Positions 44,577 through 53,347 of a DNA stretch of 64,000 bases are shown piece by piece (position 1 is the first letter of the stretch; the number at the start of each line of letters is the position of its first letter). The translations under genes were made by a program, and so were the position numbers. Under the pieces are notes generated by a model that was not told the origin of the DNA, searched no databases, and worked only from the letters and a program-made list of their open reading frames with translations. The stretch is from contig NZ_FYEY01000001.1 in the NCBI RefSeq assembly GCF_900187385.1, forward strand, positions 3,162,001 to 3,226,000, given 5' to 3'. The DNA comes from Streptomyces sp. 2114.4. GTDB taxonomy: Bacteria > Actinomycetota > Actinomycetes > Streptomycetales > Streptomycetaceae.

Positions 44577-44623
44577 GGGGTGGGTGTTCGGACGTAAGGC
44601 GAAGCAGTCCGAACACCCACCCC
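44577..44623. other. second long perfect hairpin (16-bp arms)
   Basis: GGGGTGGGTGTTCGGA (44577-44592) is perfectly inverted at 44608-44623, with a 15-nt loop containing GTAAGGCGAAGC. It lies 61 bases from the first hairpin and 107 bases downstream of the serine hydrolase stop. Smaller stems (CCCGCC-GAA-GGCGGG near 44690) add to the island. Confidence 0.85.
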
Positions 44624-44730
44624 GGAGGCCCCGAACCCGGCACCCACCACACAACCAGGGGCCCCACCCCAACAACCAACCCCGCCCCCGCCGAAGGCGG
44701 GAAAAGAACAACGGAAAGAACGACGGCGGG

Positions 44731-45939
44731 TCACCCGGCAACGTGGGAAACCGCGCGCAGGAGCGCTTGCGCACGAGGATCCGCCGTAACATTCCGCTGC
44801 ATCCCATTCGTGACGTACCCGAACGCGAGCCCCGTCTCCGGGGCGGCGCAGGCGAGCGCGCCCCCGCGGCCCGGGTGGCCGAAGGAGCCGGGGGCCAGGA
44901 GCGGCGAGGCCGGCCCGTGGAGCATGAAGCCCAGGCCGAAGCGGGTGGGGACGAGGAGGGTGCGGTCGGGCCCCGCGGACTCCTCGGTCCGGGCGAGGGT
45001 GAGCGTCGCGGGCGCGAAGAGCCGGGGGTGGCCGTCGACGGCCCCGATGAGCGCGGCGTAACAGCGGGCCAGCGAACGGGCGGTGGCGATACCGCCGGAG
45101 GCGGGCAGCTCGGCGGCCCGGTAGGCGGGGTCGTTCTCGTCGGGCGCCGGAGTGATGGCGGCGAAGGCGCGGCTGGTGAGCGAGTCCGGATCGGCGTAGG
45201 CGTCGGCGATGGACGGCTTCGGGCGAACCCGCAGGCCCGTCGCGGCGGGCGGGGCCGGCGCCCCGACGGCGGCGAGTCGTCCGACGCGGGACTGCGCCGC
45301 CTCGGGCAGGCCGACCCACAGGTCGAGGCCGAGCGGCCCGGCTATCTCGTCGGCGATCCAGCTGCCGACGCTGCGGCCGGTGACCCGCAGCACCAGCTCG
45401 CCGATCAGCCAGCTGTAGGTCTGCGCGTGGTAGCCGTGGTCGGTGCCGGGCTCCCAGAGGGGGGCCTGGGCGGCGAGGGCGGCGGGGCCGCTGACGCCGT
45501 CGATGGCCTGGCCGGGGGTGAGCGGGGTGTCCAGGGCCGGCAGTCCGGCGCGGTGCGAGAGCAGATGGCGGACGAGGACGCGTTCCTTGCCGGCGGCCTT
45601 GAACTCGGGCCAGTACGTGCCGACCGGCGCATCGAGGTCGAGCTGTCCGCGCTGGTGCAGCAGCAGCGGGACGAGCGCGGCGATGCCCTTGGTCGCGGAC
45701 CGGATGACCTGGGCGGTGCCGGCCTCCCAGGGCGCCGCGTCCGCCGCGTGCTTGCCGGCGTCCCCGTCCTTGGTGCCGCCCCACAGGTCGACGACCTTGC
45801 GCCCGTGCCGGTACACGGCGACCGCCGCGCCCCGCTCACCGCGCCGGTCGAAGTTGGCCATGAAGGCGTCCCGGACCGGCTCGAAGCCGTCCTCGACCGT
45901 GCCCTGGACGTCCACCACTGATTCCTGCTTCCCACTCAT
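44731..45939 (-). CDS. beta-lactamase-fold serine hydrolase (EstB-like)
   Basis: The product has 402 aa, a class C-type penicillin-binding fold. The catalytic S-x-x-K is in IRSATKGIAALVPL, the Tyr motif is in YHAQTYSWLIGEL and a late HPGRGG replaces the KTG box, as in EstB-type esterases and D-aminopeptidase relatives. No signal peptide, so cytoplasmic. ATG 45939 is chosen because GAAAG is 6 nt upstream; ATG 45963 adds 8 residues. The 3' end runs into the two-hairpin island, which may stop transcription. Most relatives are esterases rather than true beta-lactamases. Confidence 0.88.
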   Translation of the reverse strand: MSGKQESVVDVQGTVEDGFEPVRDAFMANFDRRGERGAAVAVYRHGRKVVDLWGGTKDGDAGKHAADAAPWEAGTAQVIRSATKGIAALVPLLLHQRGQLDLDAPVGTYWPEFKAAGKERVLVRHLLSHRAGLPALDTPLTPGQAIDGVSGPAALAAQAPLWEPGTDHGYHAQTYSWLIGELVLRVTGRSVGSWIADEIAGPLGLDLWVGLPEAAQSRVGRLAAVGAPAPPAATGLRVRPKPSIADAYADPDSLTSRAFAAITPAPDENDPAYRAAELPASGGIATARSLARCYAALIGAVDGHPRLFAPATLTLARTEESAGPDRTLLVPTRFGLGFMLHGPASPLLAPGSFGHPGRGGALACAAPETGLAFGYVTNGMQRNVTADPRAQALLRAVSHVAG

Positions 45940-46067
45940 CCGTCGCTTTCGTGACCCATCCATGGTGCAACGCGCGGATCAGTGCTGATGACCAGGACCG
46001 CACCCCGTGGCCTTCGTCACACGGGCGCGTCGGGGCCGGATGCCACCGGGGCCGGCCCGGCGGCAGG

Positions 46068-46841
46068 TCACCGCGGAACGTCGACCGACCGCGGATCGAA
46101 GCCGAAGGGCAGCTCCAGCCGGTGGGTGCGCATCAGTTCCTCGTCGCACAGCAGCTTCTGGGTGGTCCCGTCGGCCACCAGCACCCCGTCGGAGAGCACG
46201 ACGGACCGCGGGCACAGCTCCAGTGCGTACGGCAGGTCGTGCGTGACCATCAGGACGGTGACGTCCAACGACCGCAGGATGTCGGCGAGTTCACGGCGGG
46301 AGGCCGGGTCGAGGTTGGAGGACGGCTCGTCGAGGACCAGGATCTCCGGCCGCATCGCCAGCACGGTCGCGACGGCGACCCGGCGGCGCTGCCCGAAGGA
46401 GAGGTGGTGCGGCGGACGGTCGGCGAAGTCCGCCATGCCGACCCGGCCGAGTGCTTCGGTGACCCGCTCCTCCAGTGCGGCGCCGCGCAACCCCGAGGAG
46501 GCCGGGCCGAAGGCGACGTCCTCGCGGACGGTGGGCATGAACAGCTGGTCGTCGGGGTCCTGGAAGACGATGCCGACCCGGCGGCGGATCTCCGCAAGGT
46601 TCCCCTTGGCGACCGGGAGGCCGGCGACCTCGACGGTGCCGGCACCCGCTTCGAGGATGCCGTTGAGGTGCAGGACCAGGGTGGTCTTGCCGGCGCCGTT
46701 GGGCCCGAGCAGCGCGACCCGCTCGCCGCGGCCGACGGTCAGGTCGACGCCGAAGAGCGCCTGGTGGCCGTCGGGGTAGGCGTAGGCGAGCCGGGAGACG
46801 GCGAGGGAGGGGGCGGGTGCGGTGGTGCTCAAAGGGTCCAT
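46068..46841 (-). CDS. cbiO: ECF metal transporter ATPase (CbiO/NikO)
   Basis: The product has 257 aa. Walker A is LLGPNGAGKTTLVLHL, the signature LSFGQRRRVAVATV and Walker B ILVLDEPSSNLD, all intact. It powers nickel or cobalt uptake with CbiQ and CbiMN. ATG 46841 lies inside the cbiQ 3' end (13-nt overlap), which argues for coupling, though no good ribosome site is visible. Last gene of the cbiMN-cbiQ-cbiO operon. The metal is probably nickel given the upstream Nur-like box. Confidence 0.92.
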   Translation of the reverse strand: MDPLSTTAPAPSLAVSRLAYAYPDGHQALFGVDLTVGRGERVALLGPNGAGKTTLVLHLNGILEAGAGTVEVAGLPVAKGNLAEIRRRVGIVFQDPDDQLFMPTVREDVAFGPASSGLRGAALEERVTEALGRVGMADFADRPPHHLSFGQRRRVAVATVLAMRPEILVLDEPSSNLDPASRRELADILRSLDVTVLMVTHDLPYALELCPRSVVLSDGVLVADGTTQKLLCDEELMRTHRLELPFGFDPRSVDVPR

Positions 46842-47590
46842 CCCAGGAGGCAGACGGCGAGCGCGGCGAGGGGAAGGGCGGCCGCGCCCGTCCATTGTGC
46901 GCGGGTGGCGGTGGCCTCGCCGATCTGGGGCATGGTGCCGGTGTAGCCGCGGCTGACCATGGCGAGGTGGACCCGCTCCCCGCGCTCGTAGGAGCGGATG
47001 AACAGCGCGCCGGCCGACTTGGCGAGCACGCCCCAGTGGCGCACTCCGCGCGCCTCGAAGCCGCGGGAGAGCCGGGCGACCCGCATCCGCCGCATCTCGT
47101 CGGTGATCACATCGCCGTAGCGGATCATGAAGGAGGCGATCTGGACGAGCAGCGGCGGCATCCGCAGGCGCTGCAGGCCCAGCAGGAGGGCGCGCAGTTC
47201 GGTGGTGGCGGCGAGCAGCACGGACGCGGCGACGCCCAGCGTCCCCTTGGCGAGGATGTTCCAGGCGCCCCACAGCCCCGACTCGCTCAGGCTCATCCCG
47301 AGCACCACGACGCGCGGCCCCTCCGCGACGAACGGCATCAGCAGGGCGAAGGCGACGAACGGCACCTCGATCAGCAGCCGCTTGAGCAGGAACCCGGCCG
47401 GGATCCGGGCGGCCCCGGCGGCGGCCGCGATCAGCAGCGCATAGAGCCCGAACGCCCAGACGGCCTCCCGCGGGGTGGAGACGACGACGAGGACGAAGCA
47501 GAAGACCGCGGCGATCTTGCAGTGCGCCGGCAGGACGTGGACCGGTGAATGTCCGTGCCGGTACAGCTTGTGCGCATGGCCGGCGCCCAT
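46829..47590 (-). CDS. cbiQ: ECF metal transporter membrane protein (CbiQ/NikQ)
   Basis: The product has 253 aa and is the T-component, with about five or six helices. The coupling motifs A-R-G face the ATPase: ARLSRGFEARG and AMVSRGYTGTMP. ATG 47590 starts two bases before the cbiMN stop region (TGAGATG), and its end overlaps cbiO by 13 nt. A His-rich N-terminus (MGAGHAHKLYRHGHSPVH) is typical and may touch the metal path. Start chosen over an upstream Arg-rich extension. Confidence 0.91.
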   Translation of the reverse strand: MGAGHAHKLYRHGHSPVHVLPAHCKIAAVFCFVLVVVSTPREAVWAFGLYALLIAAAAGAARIPAGFLLKRLLIEVPFVAFALLMPFVAEGPRVVVLGMSLSESGLWGAWNILAKGTLGVAASVLLAATTELRALLLGLQRLRMPPLLVQIASFMIRYGDVITDEMRRMRVARLSRGFEARGVRHWGVLAKSAGALFIRSYERGERVHLAMVSRGYTGTMPQIGEATATRAQWTGAAALPLAALAVCLLGWTL

Positions 47591-47591
47591 C

Positions 47592-48821
47592 TCAGGCGCT
47601 CTCCGACGGGCGCCCGGCGCCCGCGCCCTGGTGCTCGCCGCTGCCCGCGGCCTGCTGCTCACCGCTGCCCGTACCCGGCTGCTCGCCGCTGTCGGCGTTC
47701 CTGCGGCGCCGCAGCACGACGAACACGCCGGTACCGACGGCGAGCGTCGCGCCGACCCCGATCACACCGGCGAGGCCGCCGGCCAGGCGCGGGTTGGTGA
47801 TGTCCTTGACGCTGTAGTCGGCGAGCGGGGAGTCCTTGGCGGCGTGGTCCCGGGCCTTGGCGTCGATGCCCTGGTCGTGGGCGACCTTCTCCAGGCCGTC
47901 GGGGCTGGCGGAGGCGTAGTAGCTGATGCCGCCCGCGCACACCAGGGCAGCGGCGAGCCCGGCCAGCCAGACCCGGCGGGCGGAGCGGCGCGGGGCAACG
48001 GAGGCCGCAAAGGCGCCTGCGGGAGCGGCAGAGGCGGAGGCAGCGGCGGGCCGGGAGGGCTCGTCGGCCGGCGCGGCCCCCTCGGCAGGCGCGGCTGCGC
48101 CGGCAGGCACGGCGAGCGGCGAGGTCCGCAGCTCCAGCGGCTTGGCCAGGCCACGTGCGCCGTACACCAGGTCGGGGCGTACGGCTATCACCGCGCCGAC
48201 CGTCAGGGCGGTGATCGCCGCTTCGCCGATCCCGATCAGGACGTGGACGCCCACCATCGCGGTGAACACCTTGCCGATCGCGACATCCGCGGTCCCGCCG
48301 AGCGCATAGAGGGCGGTGAAGGCCACGGCGGCCGCCGGCACCGACACCAGCGCGGCGACGAACGAGGCCACGGTGACCGAGCGGCGGCGCCGCGGCAGCA
48401 CCTTCACCAGCCCGCGGAACAGGGCGTAGGCGACCACGGTCGTCACGATCGCCATATCGGTGATGTTCACGCCCAGCGCGGTCAGCCCGCCGTCGGCGAA
48501 CAGCACGCCCTGCATCAGCAGCACGACGGAGACGCACAGCACACCGGTGTACGGGCCGACGAGTATCGCCGCCAGCGCACCGCCCAACAGATGCCCGCTG
48601 GTGCCCGCGGCGACCGGGAAGTTCAGCATCTGCACGGCAAAGATGAACGCCGCGACCAGTCCGGCCAGCGGCGCCGTACGCTCCGCGCCCGCGACACCGC
48701 CCGCGCCCGCACCCGCCAGCTCACGCCGGGCGCCCCGCAGACCGACCGCGACCGCGGCGGCGGCGACCACACCGGTCGCGGCCGACACCGGCGCATTGAT
48801 GAATCCATCGGGTACGTGCAT
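47592..48821 (-). CDS. cbiM: fused substrate-capture protein CbiMN/NikMN
   Basis: The product has 409 aa, a fusion of CbiM and CbiN. The N-terminal MHVPDGFINAPVS is the CbiM signature; His2 and the amino group chelate the metal. About six helices form the S-component (1-about 215). An Ala/Pro linker (about 225-270) leads to a two-helix CbiN-like part with SPDGLEKVAHDQGID and a final helix (GVIGVGATLAVGTGVFVVL). A Ser/Gly/Gln tail follows. First gene of the operon; its leader of about 60 bases holds the Nur-like box upstream of a CCACC-AAT-GGTGG stem. Nickel is the likeliest cargo. Confidence 0.9.
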   Translation of the reverse strand: MHVPDGFINAPVSAATGVVAAAAVAVGLRGARRELAGAGAGGVAGAERTAPLAGLVAAFIFAVQMLNFPVAAGTSGHLLGGALAAILVGPYTGVLCVSVVLLMQGVLFADGGLTALGVNITDMAIVTTVVAYALFRGLVKVLPRRRRSVTVASFVAALVSVPAAAVAFTALYALGGTADVAIGKVFTAMVGVHVLIGIGEAAITALTVGAVIAVRPDLVYGARGLAKPLELRTSPLAVPAGAAAPAEGAAPADEPSRPAAASASAAPAGAFAASVAPRRSARRVWLAGLAAALVCAGGISYYASASPDGLEKVAHDQGIDAKARDHAAKDSPLADYSVKDITNPRLAGGLAGVIGVGATLAVGTGVFVVLRRRRNADSGEQPGTGSGEQQAAGSGEHQGAGAGRPSESA

Positions 48822-48871
48822 CTCAGGCTTCTTCCGCTTCAGGCTCTGCAACCCACCAATGGTGGTGTCTC

Positions 48872-48888
48872 CTGCAAATAACTTGCAA
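48872..48888. promoter_or_regulatory. Nur-box-like nickel operator
   Basis: On the cbi strand the site reads TTGCAA-GTTAT-TTGCAG, matching 11 of 12 positions of the S. coelicolor Nur consensus tTGCaa-N5-ttGCAA. It is 51 bases upstream of the cbiMN start codon, in the promoter region. Nur represses nickel uptake genes when nickel is sufficient. Confidence 0.75.
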
Positions 48889-49031
48889 GAGCGCCCATGA
48901 TGCGAAACGGCCACGGCGCACGCAAAGCCGGGTCCCACCTGCACACCCCTCACCCATGGGAACATGCGCACGAATGAGGGGCGGGAAGCCCGCGCCGGGC
49001 CGCGCGTTGCGCTCCGGCCCGGCGCGGTCCG

Positions 49032-51320
49032 TCAGACGCGCACCGCTTCGCGTGCGGCGTCCTCGTCCGGCCCCTCGGCGGTGTCGGCGTCACCGAGCTG
49101 CGTACGCAGCCCCTCCCCCTCGACAGCCACATTCGGCAGCACCTTCTGGAGCCACCGCGGGAGCCACCAGGCGGAGCGGCCCAGCAGCGCCAGGACCGCG
49201 GGGACGAGGGCCATCCGGACGAGGAAGGCGTCGAAGAAGACGGCGACGGCGAGCCCGAAGCCGATCATCTTGATCATCGAGTCGGAGGAGCCGATGAAGC
49301 CGGCGAAGACGCTGATCATGATGACCGCGGCGGCGGTGACCACCCGCGCGCCGTGCCGGAAGCCGGTGACCACAGCCTCGCCAGGACGCTCACCGTGCAC
49401 GAAGGCCTCGCGCATCCGCGTGACGAGGAAGACCTCGTAGTCCATCGCCAGCCCGAAGACCACGCCCACCATGAAGATCGGCATCATGCTCATGATCGGG
49501 CCGGTCTGCTCGACCCCGAACACGTCGGCCAGCCAGCCCCATTGGAAGACCGCGACGACCGCACCGAGCGCCGCCACCACCGAGAGCAGGAACCCGAGCG
49601 CCGCCTTGAGCGGGACGAGCACCGAGCGGAAGACCACCATCAGCAGCAGGAAGGCCAGGCCGACGACCAGCGCCAGATAGGGCACCAGCGCGTCGTTCAG
49701 CTTCTGCGAGACATCGACATTCATCGCGGTGGTGCCGGTGACCAGGGTCTTCGCCCCGGTGTCCGTGGCGATGCCGTGCGCCGTGGACCGGATGTCGTGC
49801 ACCAGGTCCTCGGTGGCGACGCTGCTGGGCTTCGACTTCGGGACGACGTTCAGCATCGCGGTGTCGCCGGCCTTGTTGAAGGTGGGCGGGGTGACGACGG
49901 CGACGTCGTCCAGCTTGCCGACCTCCTTGGCAACCCGCGCGGCAGCGGACTTGGCGGTCTGCCCGTCGTGCGCGTCCCGCCCGTCGACGACCAGCATCAG
50001 CGGGCCGTTGAAGCCCGGACCGAAGCCGTCCGACAGCAGGTCGTACGCCTTGCGCTGAGTGGTGTGGGTGGGCTGCGAGCCGTCGTCCGGCAGTCCCAGC
50101 TCCAGCGAGGCCGCGGGGATCGCGACGACACCGAGGCCGACCACGCCCGCGAGGAGCACGGAGACCGGGCGCCGCAGCACGAAGCGTGCCCAGCGGGTAC
50201 CCATATTGGGCCGCTCGGTGCCGGCGACGGACCGGTCGCGCTTCTCCCCGGCCGCCTTTTCCTTGCCCGCCGTGCCGCCCTCGCCCGCCTTCTCCGTCTT
50301 ACGGACCTTACGGGGCAGCACCCGCGCCCCCGCGAAGCCCAGCAGCGCCGGGATGAGGGTGAGCGCGATCAGTACGGCGATGACGACGGTGCCGGCCGCG
50401 GCCAGGCCCATCTTCGTCAGCATCGGGATGTTGACGACGGTGAGGCCGACCAGCGCGATCACCACGGTCAGCCCCGCGAAGACGACCGCGGAGCCCGCGG
50501 TGCCCACGGCGCGTCCGGCGGCCTCCTCGCGCTCGCGGCCCTCGGTGATCTCGGCGCGGTAGCGGGAGACGATGAACAGGGCGTAGTCGATGCCGACGGC
50601 GAGGCCGATCATCGTGGCCAGCGTCGAGGTGGTGCTGGAGAGGTCGAGCGCGCTGCTCAGCGCGGTGATGGTGGAGACGCCGATGCCGACGCCGATCAGC
50701 GCGGTCAGCAGCGGCAGTCCGGCCGCGATCAGCGCACCGAAGGTGATGACGAGGACCACCGCGGAGATCGCGATGCCGATGACCTCGGTCGCACCCGTCT
50801 CGGGGATGGCCTGCAGGGCGTTGCCGCCGGTCTCGACGGTCAGCCCCGCATCCCGGCCGTCCTTGGCCGCGTCCTCGAGGGCGTCCTTGGAGGCATCGGT
50901 CAGTTCAAAACCGGTGACCTTGTAGGAGACCTGGGCGTAGGCGGTGCGGCCGTCCTTGCTGAGGGCCTTGGCGGCGTACGGGTCGGCGACCCGGTCGACC
51001 TGCGAGGAGCCCGACTGCAGGGCGTGGACGGTGCGTTCGACGGCCGCCTTGTTCGCCGGGTCCTTCATCGTCTCGCCCGCGGGGGCCTTGAAGACCACCC
51101 GGGCCGTGGCACCGTCGGCATTCGTACCGGGGAAGCGCTGGTCGAGAAGGTCGAAGGCGCGCTGGGCCTCCGTGCCGGGGATCGAGAAGGAGTCGGCTGC
51201 GGGATCGGCGGCGGTGGCGGCCCCGACGCCGGCAACCGCCAGCAGGGCCACCCATATCAAGGCGACGAAGCGGCGTCGCCGGAAGGCGAAGCGGCCGAGC
51301 TTGTAGAGGAAAGTGGCCAT
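49032..51320 (-). CDS. MMPL-family RND exporter
   Basis: The product has 762 aa in two repeats of the MmpL/RND plan, each with one helix, a large external loop and five further helices. Motifs: DPAADSFSIPGTEAQRAF in the first porter loop, GIDYALFIVSRYR in the first helical bundle and GLAMDYEVFLVTRMRE in the second, both proton-relay segments with Asp-Tyr. Between the halves is a Lys-rich cytoplasmic loop (about 340-375). ATG 51320 is chosen because the upstream reading is low-quality. It lies 149 bases downstream of a TetR gene on the same strand, so it is probably repressed by it. Likely lipid, drug or natural product export. Confidence 0.92.
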   Translation of the reverse strand: MATFLYKLGRFAFRRRRFVALIWVALLAVAGVGAATAADPAADSFSIPGTEAQRAFDLLDQRFPGTNADGATARVVFKAPAGETMKDPANKAAVERTVHALQSGSSQVDRVADPYAAKALSKDGRTAYAQVSYKVTGFELTDASKDALEDAAKDGRDAGLTVETGGNALQAIPETGATEVIGIAISAVVLVITFGALIAAGLPLLTALIGVGIGVSTITALSSALDLSSTTSTLATMIGLAVGIDYALFIVSRYRAEITEGREREEAAGRAVGTAGSAVVFAGLTVVIALVGLTVVNIPMLTKMGLAAAGTVVIAVLIALTLIPALLGFAGARVLPRKVRKTEKAGEGGTAGKEKAAGEKRDRSVAGTERPNMGTRWARFVLRRPVSVLLAGVVGLGVVAIPAASLELGLPDDGSQPTHTTQRKAYDLLSDGFGPGFNGPLMLVVDGRDAHDGQTAKSAAARVAKEVGKLDDVAVVTPPTFNKAGDTAMLNVVPKSKPSSVATEDLVHDIRSTAHGIATDTGAKTLVTGTTAMNVDVSQKLNDALVPYLALVVGLAFLLLMVVFRSVLVPLKAALGFLLSVVAALGAVVAVFQWGWLADVFGVEQTGPIMSMMPIFMVGVVFGLAMDYEVFLVTRMREAFVHGERPGEAVVTGFRHGARVVTAAAVIMISVFAGFIGSSDSMIKMIGFGLAVAVFFDAFLVRMALVPAVLALLGRSAWWLPRWLQKVLPNVAVEGEGLRTQLGDADTAEGPDEDAAREAVRV

Positions 51321-51469
51321 GAGACCGGGTGCTCCCGTCGGATGAAGGGCGTGCATGGGCGTACAGAGGCGCGTACAGGCGCGCACCGAGGCGTGCGCCA
51401 TCACCCCGGCGACGAGAGCGGCGTGCCGGGTACGAGGGCCGTGATGCAGGGGAGTTGGGCGGGGTGGGA

Positions 51470-52045
51470 TCAGACGCCGAGGGCGGGGAAGACCACGGCG
51501 TCGAGGTAGGCGGAGAGGAACGCGGCATCGGCGGCGCGGTCCTCGATGAGCTGCTGGGCGATGAGGGCGCCGACGATCATGTGCGGCGCGAACTGGAGCG
51601 CGGGACACCCGGCCGCGATCTCACCACGGTCGATGGCGCGCTGCAGCATCGCGTTCAGCCCGGTCACCTCGGGGTCGAGGAGGACTTCGTGCAGGGCCTG
51701 GTGCAGCTCGGGGTTGCCGTGGATGGCCATCCCCAGCCCCCGCATCAGGGCCGCGTCCTTCTCGACCTGCCCCGCGTCGTCGGCCCGGCGCACCAGCTCG
51801 GCGAAGTCGCCGCGCAGGCTCCCGGTGTCGACGTCCGCGGTGCTGATCGGCTTGCAGTGCCGCAGCGCCCTGGCGACGAGCTCCGGCTTGCCCTGCCACT
51901 GGCGGTAGAGGGTGGCCTTGCTGGACCGCGTACGGGCGGCAACGGCATCCATGGTCAGCGCGTCATAGCCGACCTCGCGCAGCAGATCGAGCACGGCGTT
52001 GAAGAGCTCACCCTCCCGCTCGGGAGTCAGCCGACTGCGCCCCAT
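51470..52045 (-). CDS. TetR-family repressor of the MMPL exporter
   Basis: The product has 191 aa. The HTH (about 10-55) has LFNAVLDLLREVGYDALTM and TMDAVAARTRSSKATLYRQW, followed by QGKPELVARAL. A C-terminal ligand domain of the TetR_C_11 style follows (about 80-190, FAPHMIVGALIAQQLIED). ATG 52045 has a full AGGAGGT 8 nt upstream. Two GAAAC/GTTTC palindromes just upstream (52105-52119 and 52144-52167) are its probable operators, giving autoregulation and control of the mmpL gene that follows. Confidence 0.92.
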   Translation of the reverse strand: MGRSRLTPEREGELFNAVLDLLREVGYDALTMDAVAARTRSSKATLYRQWQGKPELVARALRHCKPISTADVDTGSLRGDFAELVRRADDAGQVEKDAALMRGLGMAIHGNPELHQALHEVLLDPEVTGLNAMLQRAIDRGEIAAGCPALQFAPHMIVGALIAQQLIEDRAADAAFLSAYLDAVVFPALGV

Positions 52046-52104
52046 GACAGCTACCTCCTGGTCGGACCGTACGCACGCGGCCACCTTACCGACGGCAATC
52101 GCGA

Positions 52105-52119
52105 ACGAAACGGTTTCGT
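52105..52119. promoter_or_regulatory. TetR operator O1
   Basis: ACGAAAC-G-GTTTCGT is a perfect palindrome of 7-bp arms, 60 bases upstream of the tetR start. Confidence 0.75.
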
Positions 52120-52143
52120 ACACCTCGAAGATAGGACACCGCC

Positions 52144-52167
52144 GAGCGAAACGGAAGCGTTTCGCTC
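52144..52167. promoter_or_regulatory. TetR operator O2
   Basis: GAGCGAAACG-GAAG-CGTTTCGCTC has perfect 10-bp arms and shares the CGAAAC/GTTTCG core of O1. It ends 25 bases from the stop codon of the ATPase gene. Confidence 0.75.
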
Positions 52168-52192
52168 GTGGTCTGCGTCACCGGGGCGACCC

Positions 52193-52849
52193 TCAGCACT
52201 TGAGGGCCATCTCGGCCCAGACGGTGAAACCGCCGTCCAGCGCCCGCTGCCCCCAGCGGTCGGCCAGCGCCTCGACGATCAGCAGTCCGCGCCCGCCCTC
52301 CTGCTCAGGCCCCGGGCTGGCCGGTACGGGCACACAGCCCTTCCCCTCGTCGGTCACGCCGACGCACGCCGTCCGGGCGGTACACGAGAGCACGACGGCG
52401 ATGAGACGACCGTTGCCGTACTTCAGCGCGTTGCCGACGAGCTCCCCGGTGATCAACTCCAGCGCTTCCGTCTGCTCCGGGACCACACCCCACCAGCAGG
52501 CCATGGTCCGCACGTAATGGCGGGCGGCGCACGCAGAGGAAAGGTCCCCACCGGGGAGCGACTGCAGGCCCAACGCCTGCAGCGGGGTGGGCGACTGCGT
52601 CAACGCACCCCAGAGGGCATCGGTTAACTGACTCTCCGGAGAACCGAGTTCAGGTTCCGGGTCCCGCCCGAAGTCGGCGAATACGTCCTGCGCTTGGCCG
52701 AGCGGCCCACCTGCCGCGCCGGGCGCCATAGCCTCCAGCCGGTTGACGAGACGGGATACCGGGCCGGTGCCGTCCGTGGACAGATAGCAGGGCCGGCCGT
52801 CCTCTCCGGTCCAGGGCAGCCGCCGTAGCGAAGTGTGATCGACGTTCAC
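52193..52849 (-). CDS. HATPase_c-type ATP-binding protein (module B)
   Basis: The product has 218 aa. A GHKL ATPase domain occupies about 100-218: the N box is ELITGELVGNALKYGNGR, the G1 region is VGVTDEGKGCVP and the G2 region is EGGRGLLIVEALADRWG. Such proteins (anti-sigma or BldG-type histidine/serine kinases) are typically encoded next to XRE-DUF397 pairs in Streptomyces. The N-terminal about 90 residues are unrecognised. ATG 52849 overlaps the small upstream gene by 4 nt (GTGA/ATGA style). Divergent relation to the XRE gene at 53348 via the small gene. Confidence 0.85.
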   Translation of the reverse strand: MNVDHTSLRRLPWTGEDGRPCYLSTDGTGPVSRLVNRLEAMAPGAAGGPLGQAQDVFADFGRDPEPELGSPESQLTDALWGALTQSPTPLQALGLQSLPGGDLSSACAARHYVRTMACWWGVVPEQTEALELITGELVGNALKYGNGRLIAVVLSCTARTACVGVTDEGKGCVPVPASPGPEQEGGRGLLIVEALADRWGQRALDGGFTVWAEMALKC

Positions 52850-53136
52850 CGCGCCACCTCCATGTCACGCACGCCGTATGCGGTGACCCGAAGCGTGCGG
52901 AGTTGCCGCCGGTGGCGTCGCTCTTGCCACTGCTCGCGGGTGAGCAGGTAGGGGCGGATCATGGCCGTTGCCCGGCCGTCGACGGGGGTGTCGGTGGCGT
53001 ATGGGCCGGGGCGGCGGGGCGGACAGGCCGGGCGAACTGGCCGAGATAGGTGACTCGACGACACAGCACGATGCCGACCACTGGGCGCGAACAGGGCGCG
53101 GATGCGATCGCGGGTGTGACCGATGAGGCTTGTCAT
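52846..53136 (-). CDS. small basic protein of XRE module B
   Basis: The product has 96 aa, very Arg-rich. The recognisable part is C-terminal: MIRPYLLTREQWQERRHRRQ, then LRVTAYGVRDMEV. The same RPY-plus-basic-helix pattern occurs in the module A protein at 27642-27995. It overlaps the ATPase gene by 4 nt, so they are translated together. It could be an adaptor or nucleic-acid-binding partner. The N-terminal part is low complexity and the real start may be internal. Function unknown. Confidence 0.6.
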   Translation of the reverse strand: MTSLIGHTRDRIRALFAPSGRHRAVSSSHLSRPVRPACPPRRPGPYATDTPVDGRATAMIRPYLLTREQWQERRHRRQLRTLRVTAYGVRDMEVAR

Positions 53137-53159
53137 GTTCTCAACTGCCTTTCACCGTA

Positions 53160-53235
53160 CGAGTTTTCACTTCACTGAGTAACATGCCATTGAAATTCAA
53201 CAAACGATAGTTGCAACATTGCGATTTCATTCAGA
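53160..53235. promoter_or_regulatory. AT-rich divergent promoter region of module B
   Basis: This stretch is strikingly AT-rich for the window. It holds the 11-bp palindrome TTGAAATTCAA (53190-53200) and the 8-bp palindrome GTTGCAAC (53210-53217), between the divergent small-protein and XRE genes. These are candidate XRE operators. Confidence 0.5.
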
Positions 53236-53347
53236 AGGGTGACTGCCGCGCGGAGGGTTACGAAGCACCGACTGCCGCGTACGCTCGACTCGTTGATGGC
53301 ACGGTTGGGCAGGTCAGGGGCAGCCGTGGCTAGTTGGAGGATTGATC

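Noticed and set aside
48822..48960. Cobalamin riboswitch in the cbi operon leader
   Set aside because: I could not find the conserved B12-box sequence. A Nur-like box explains regulation better. An Rfam scan would settle it.
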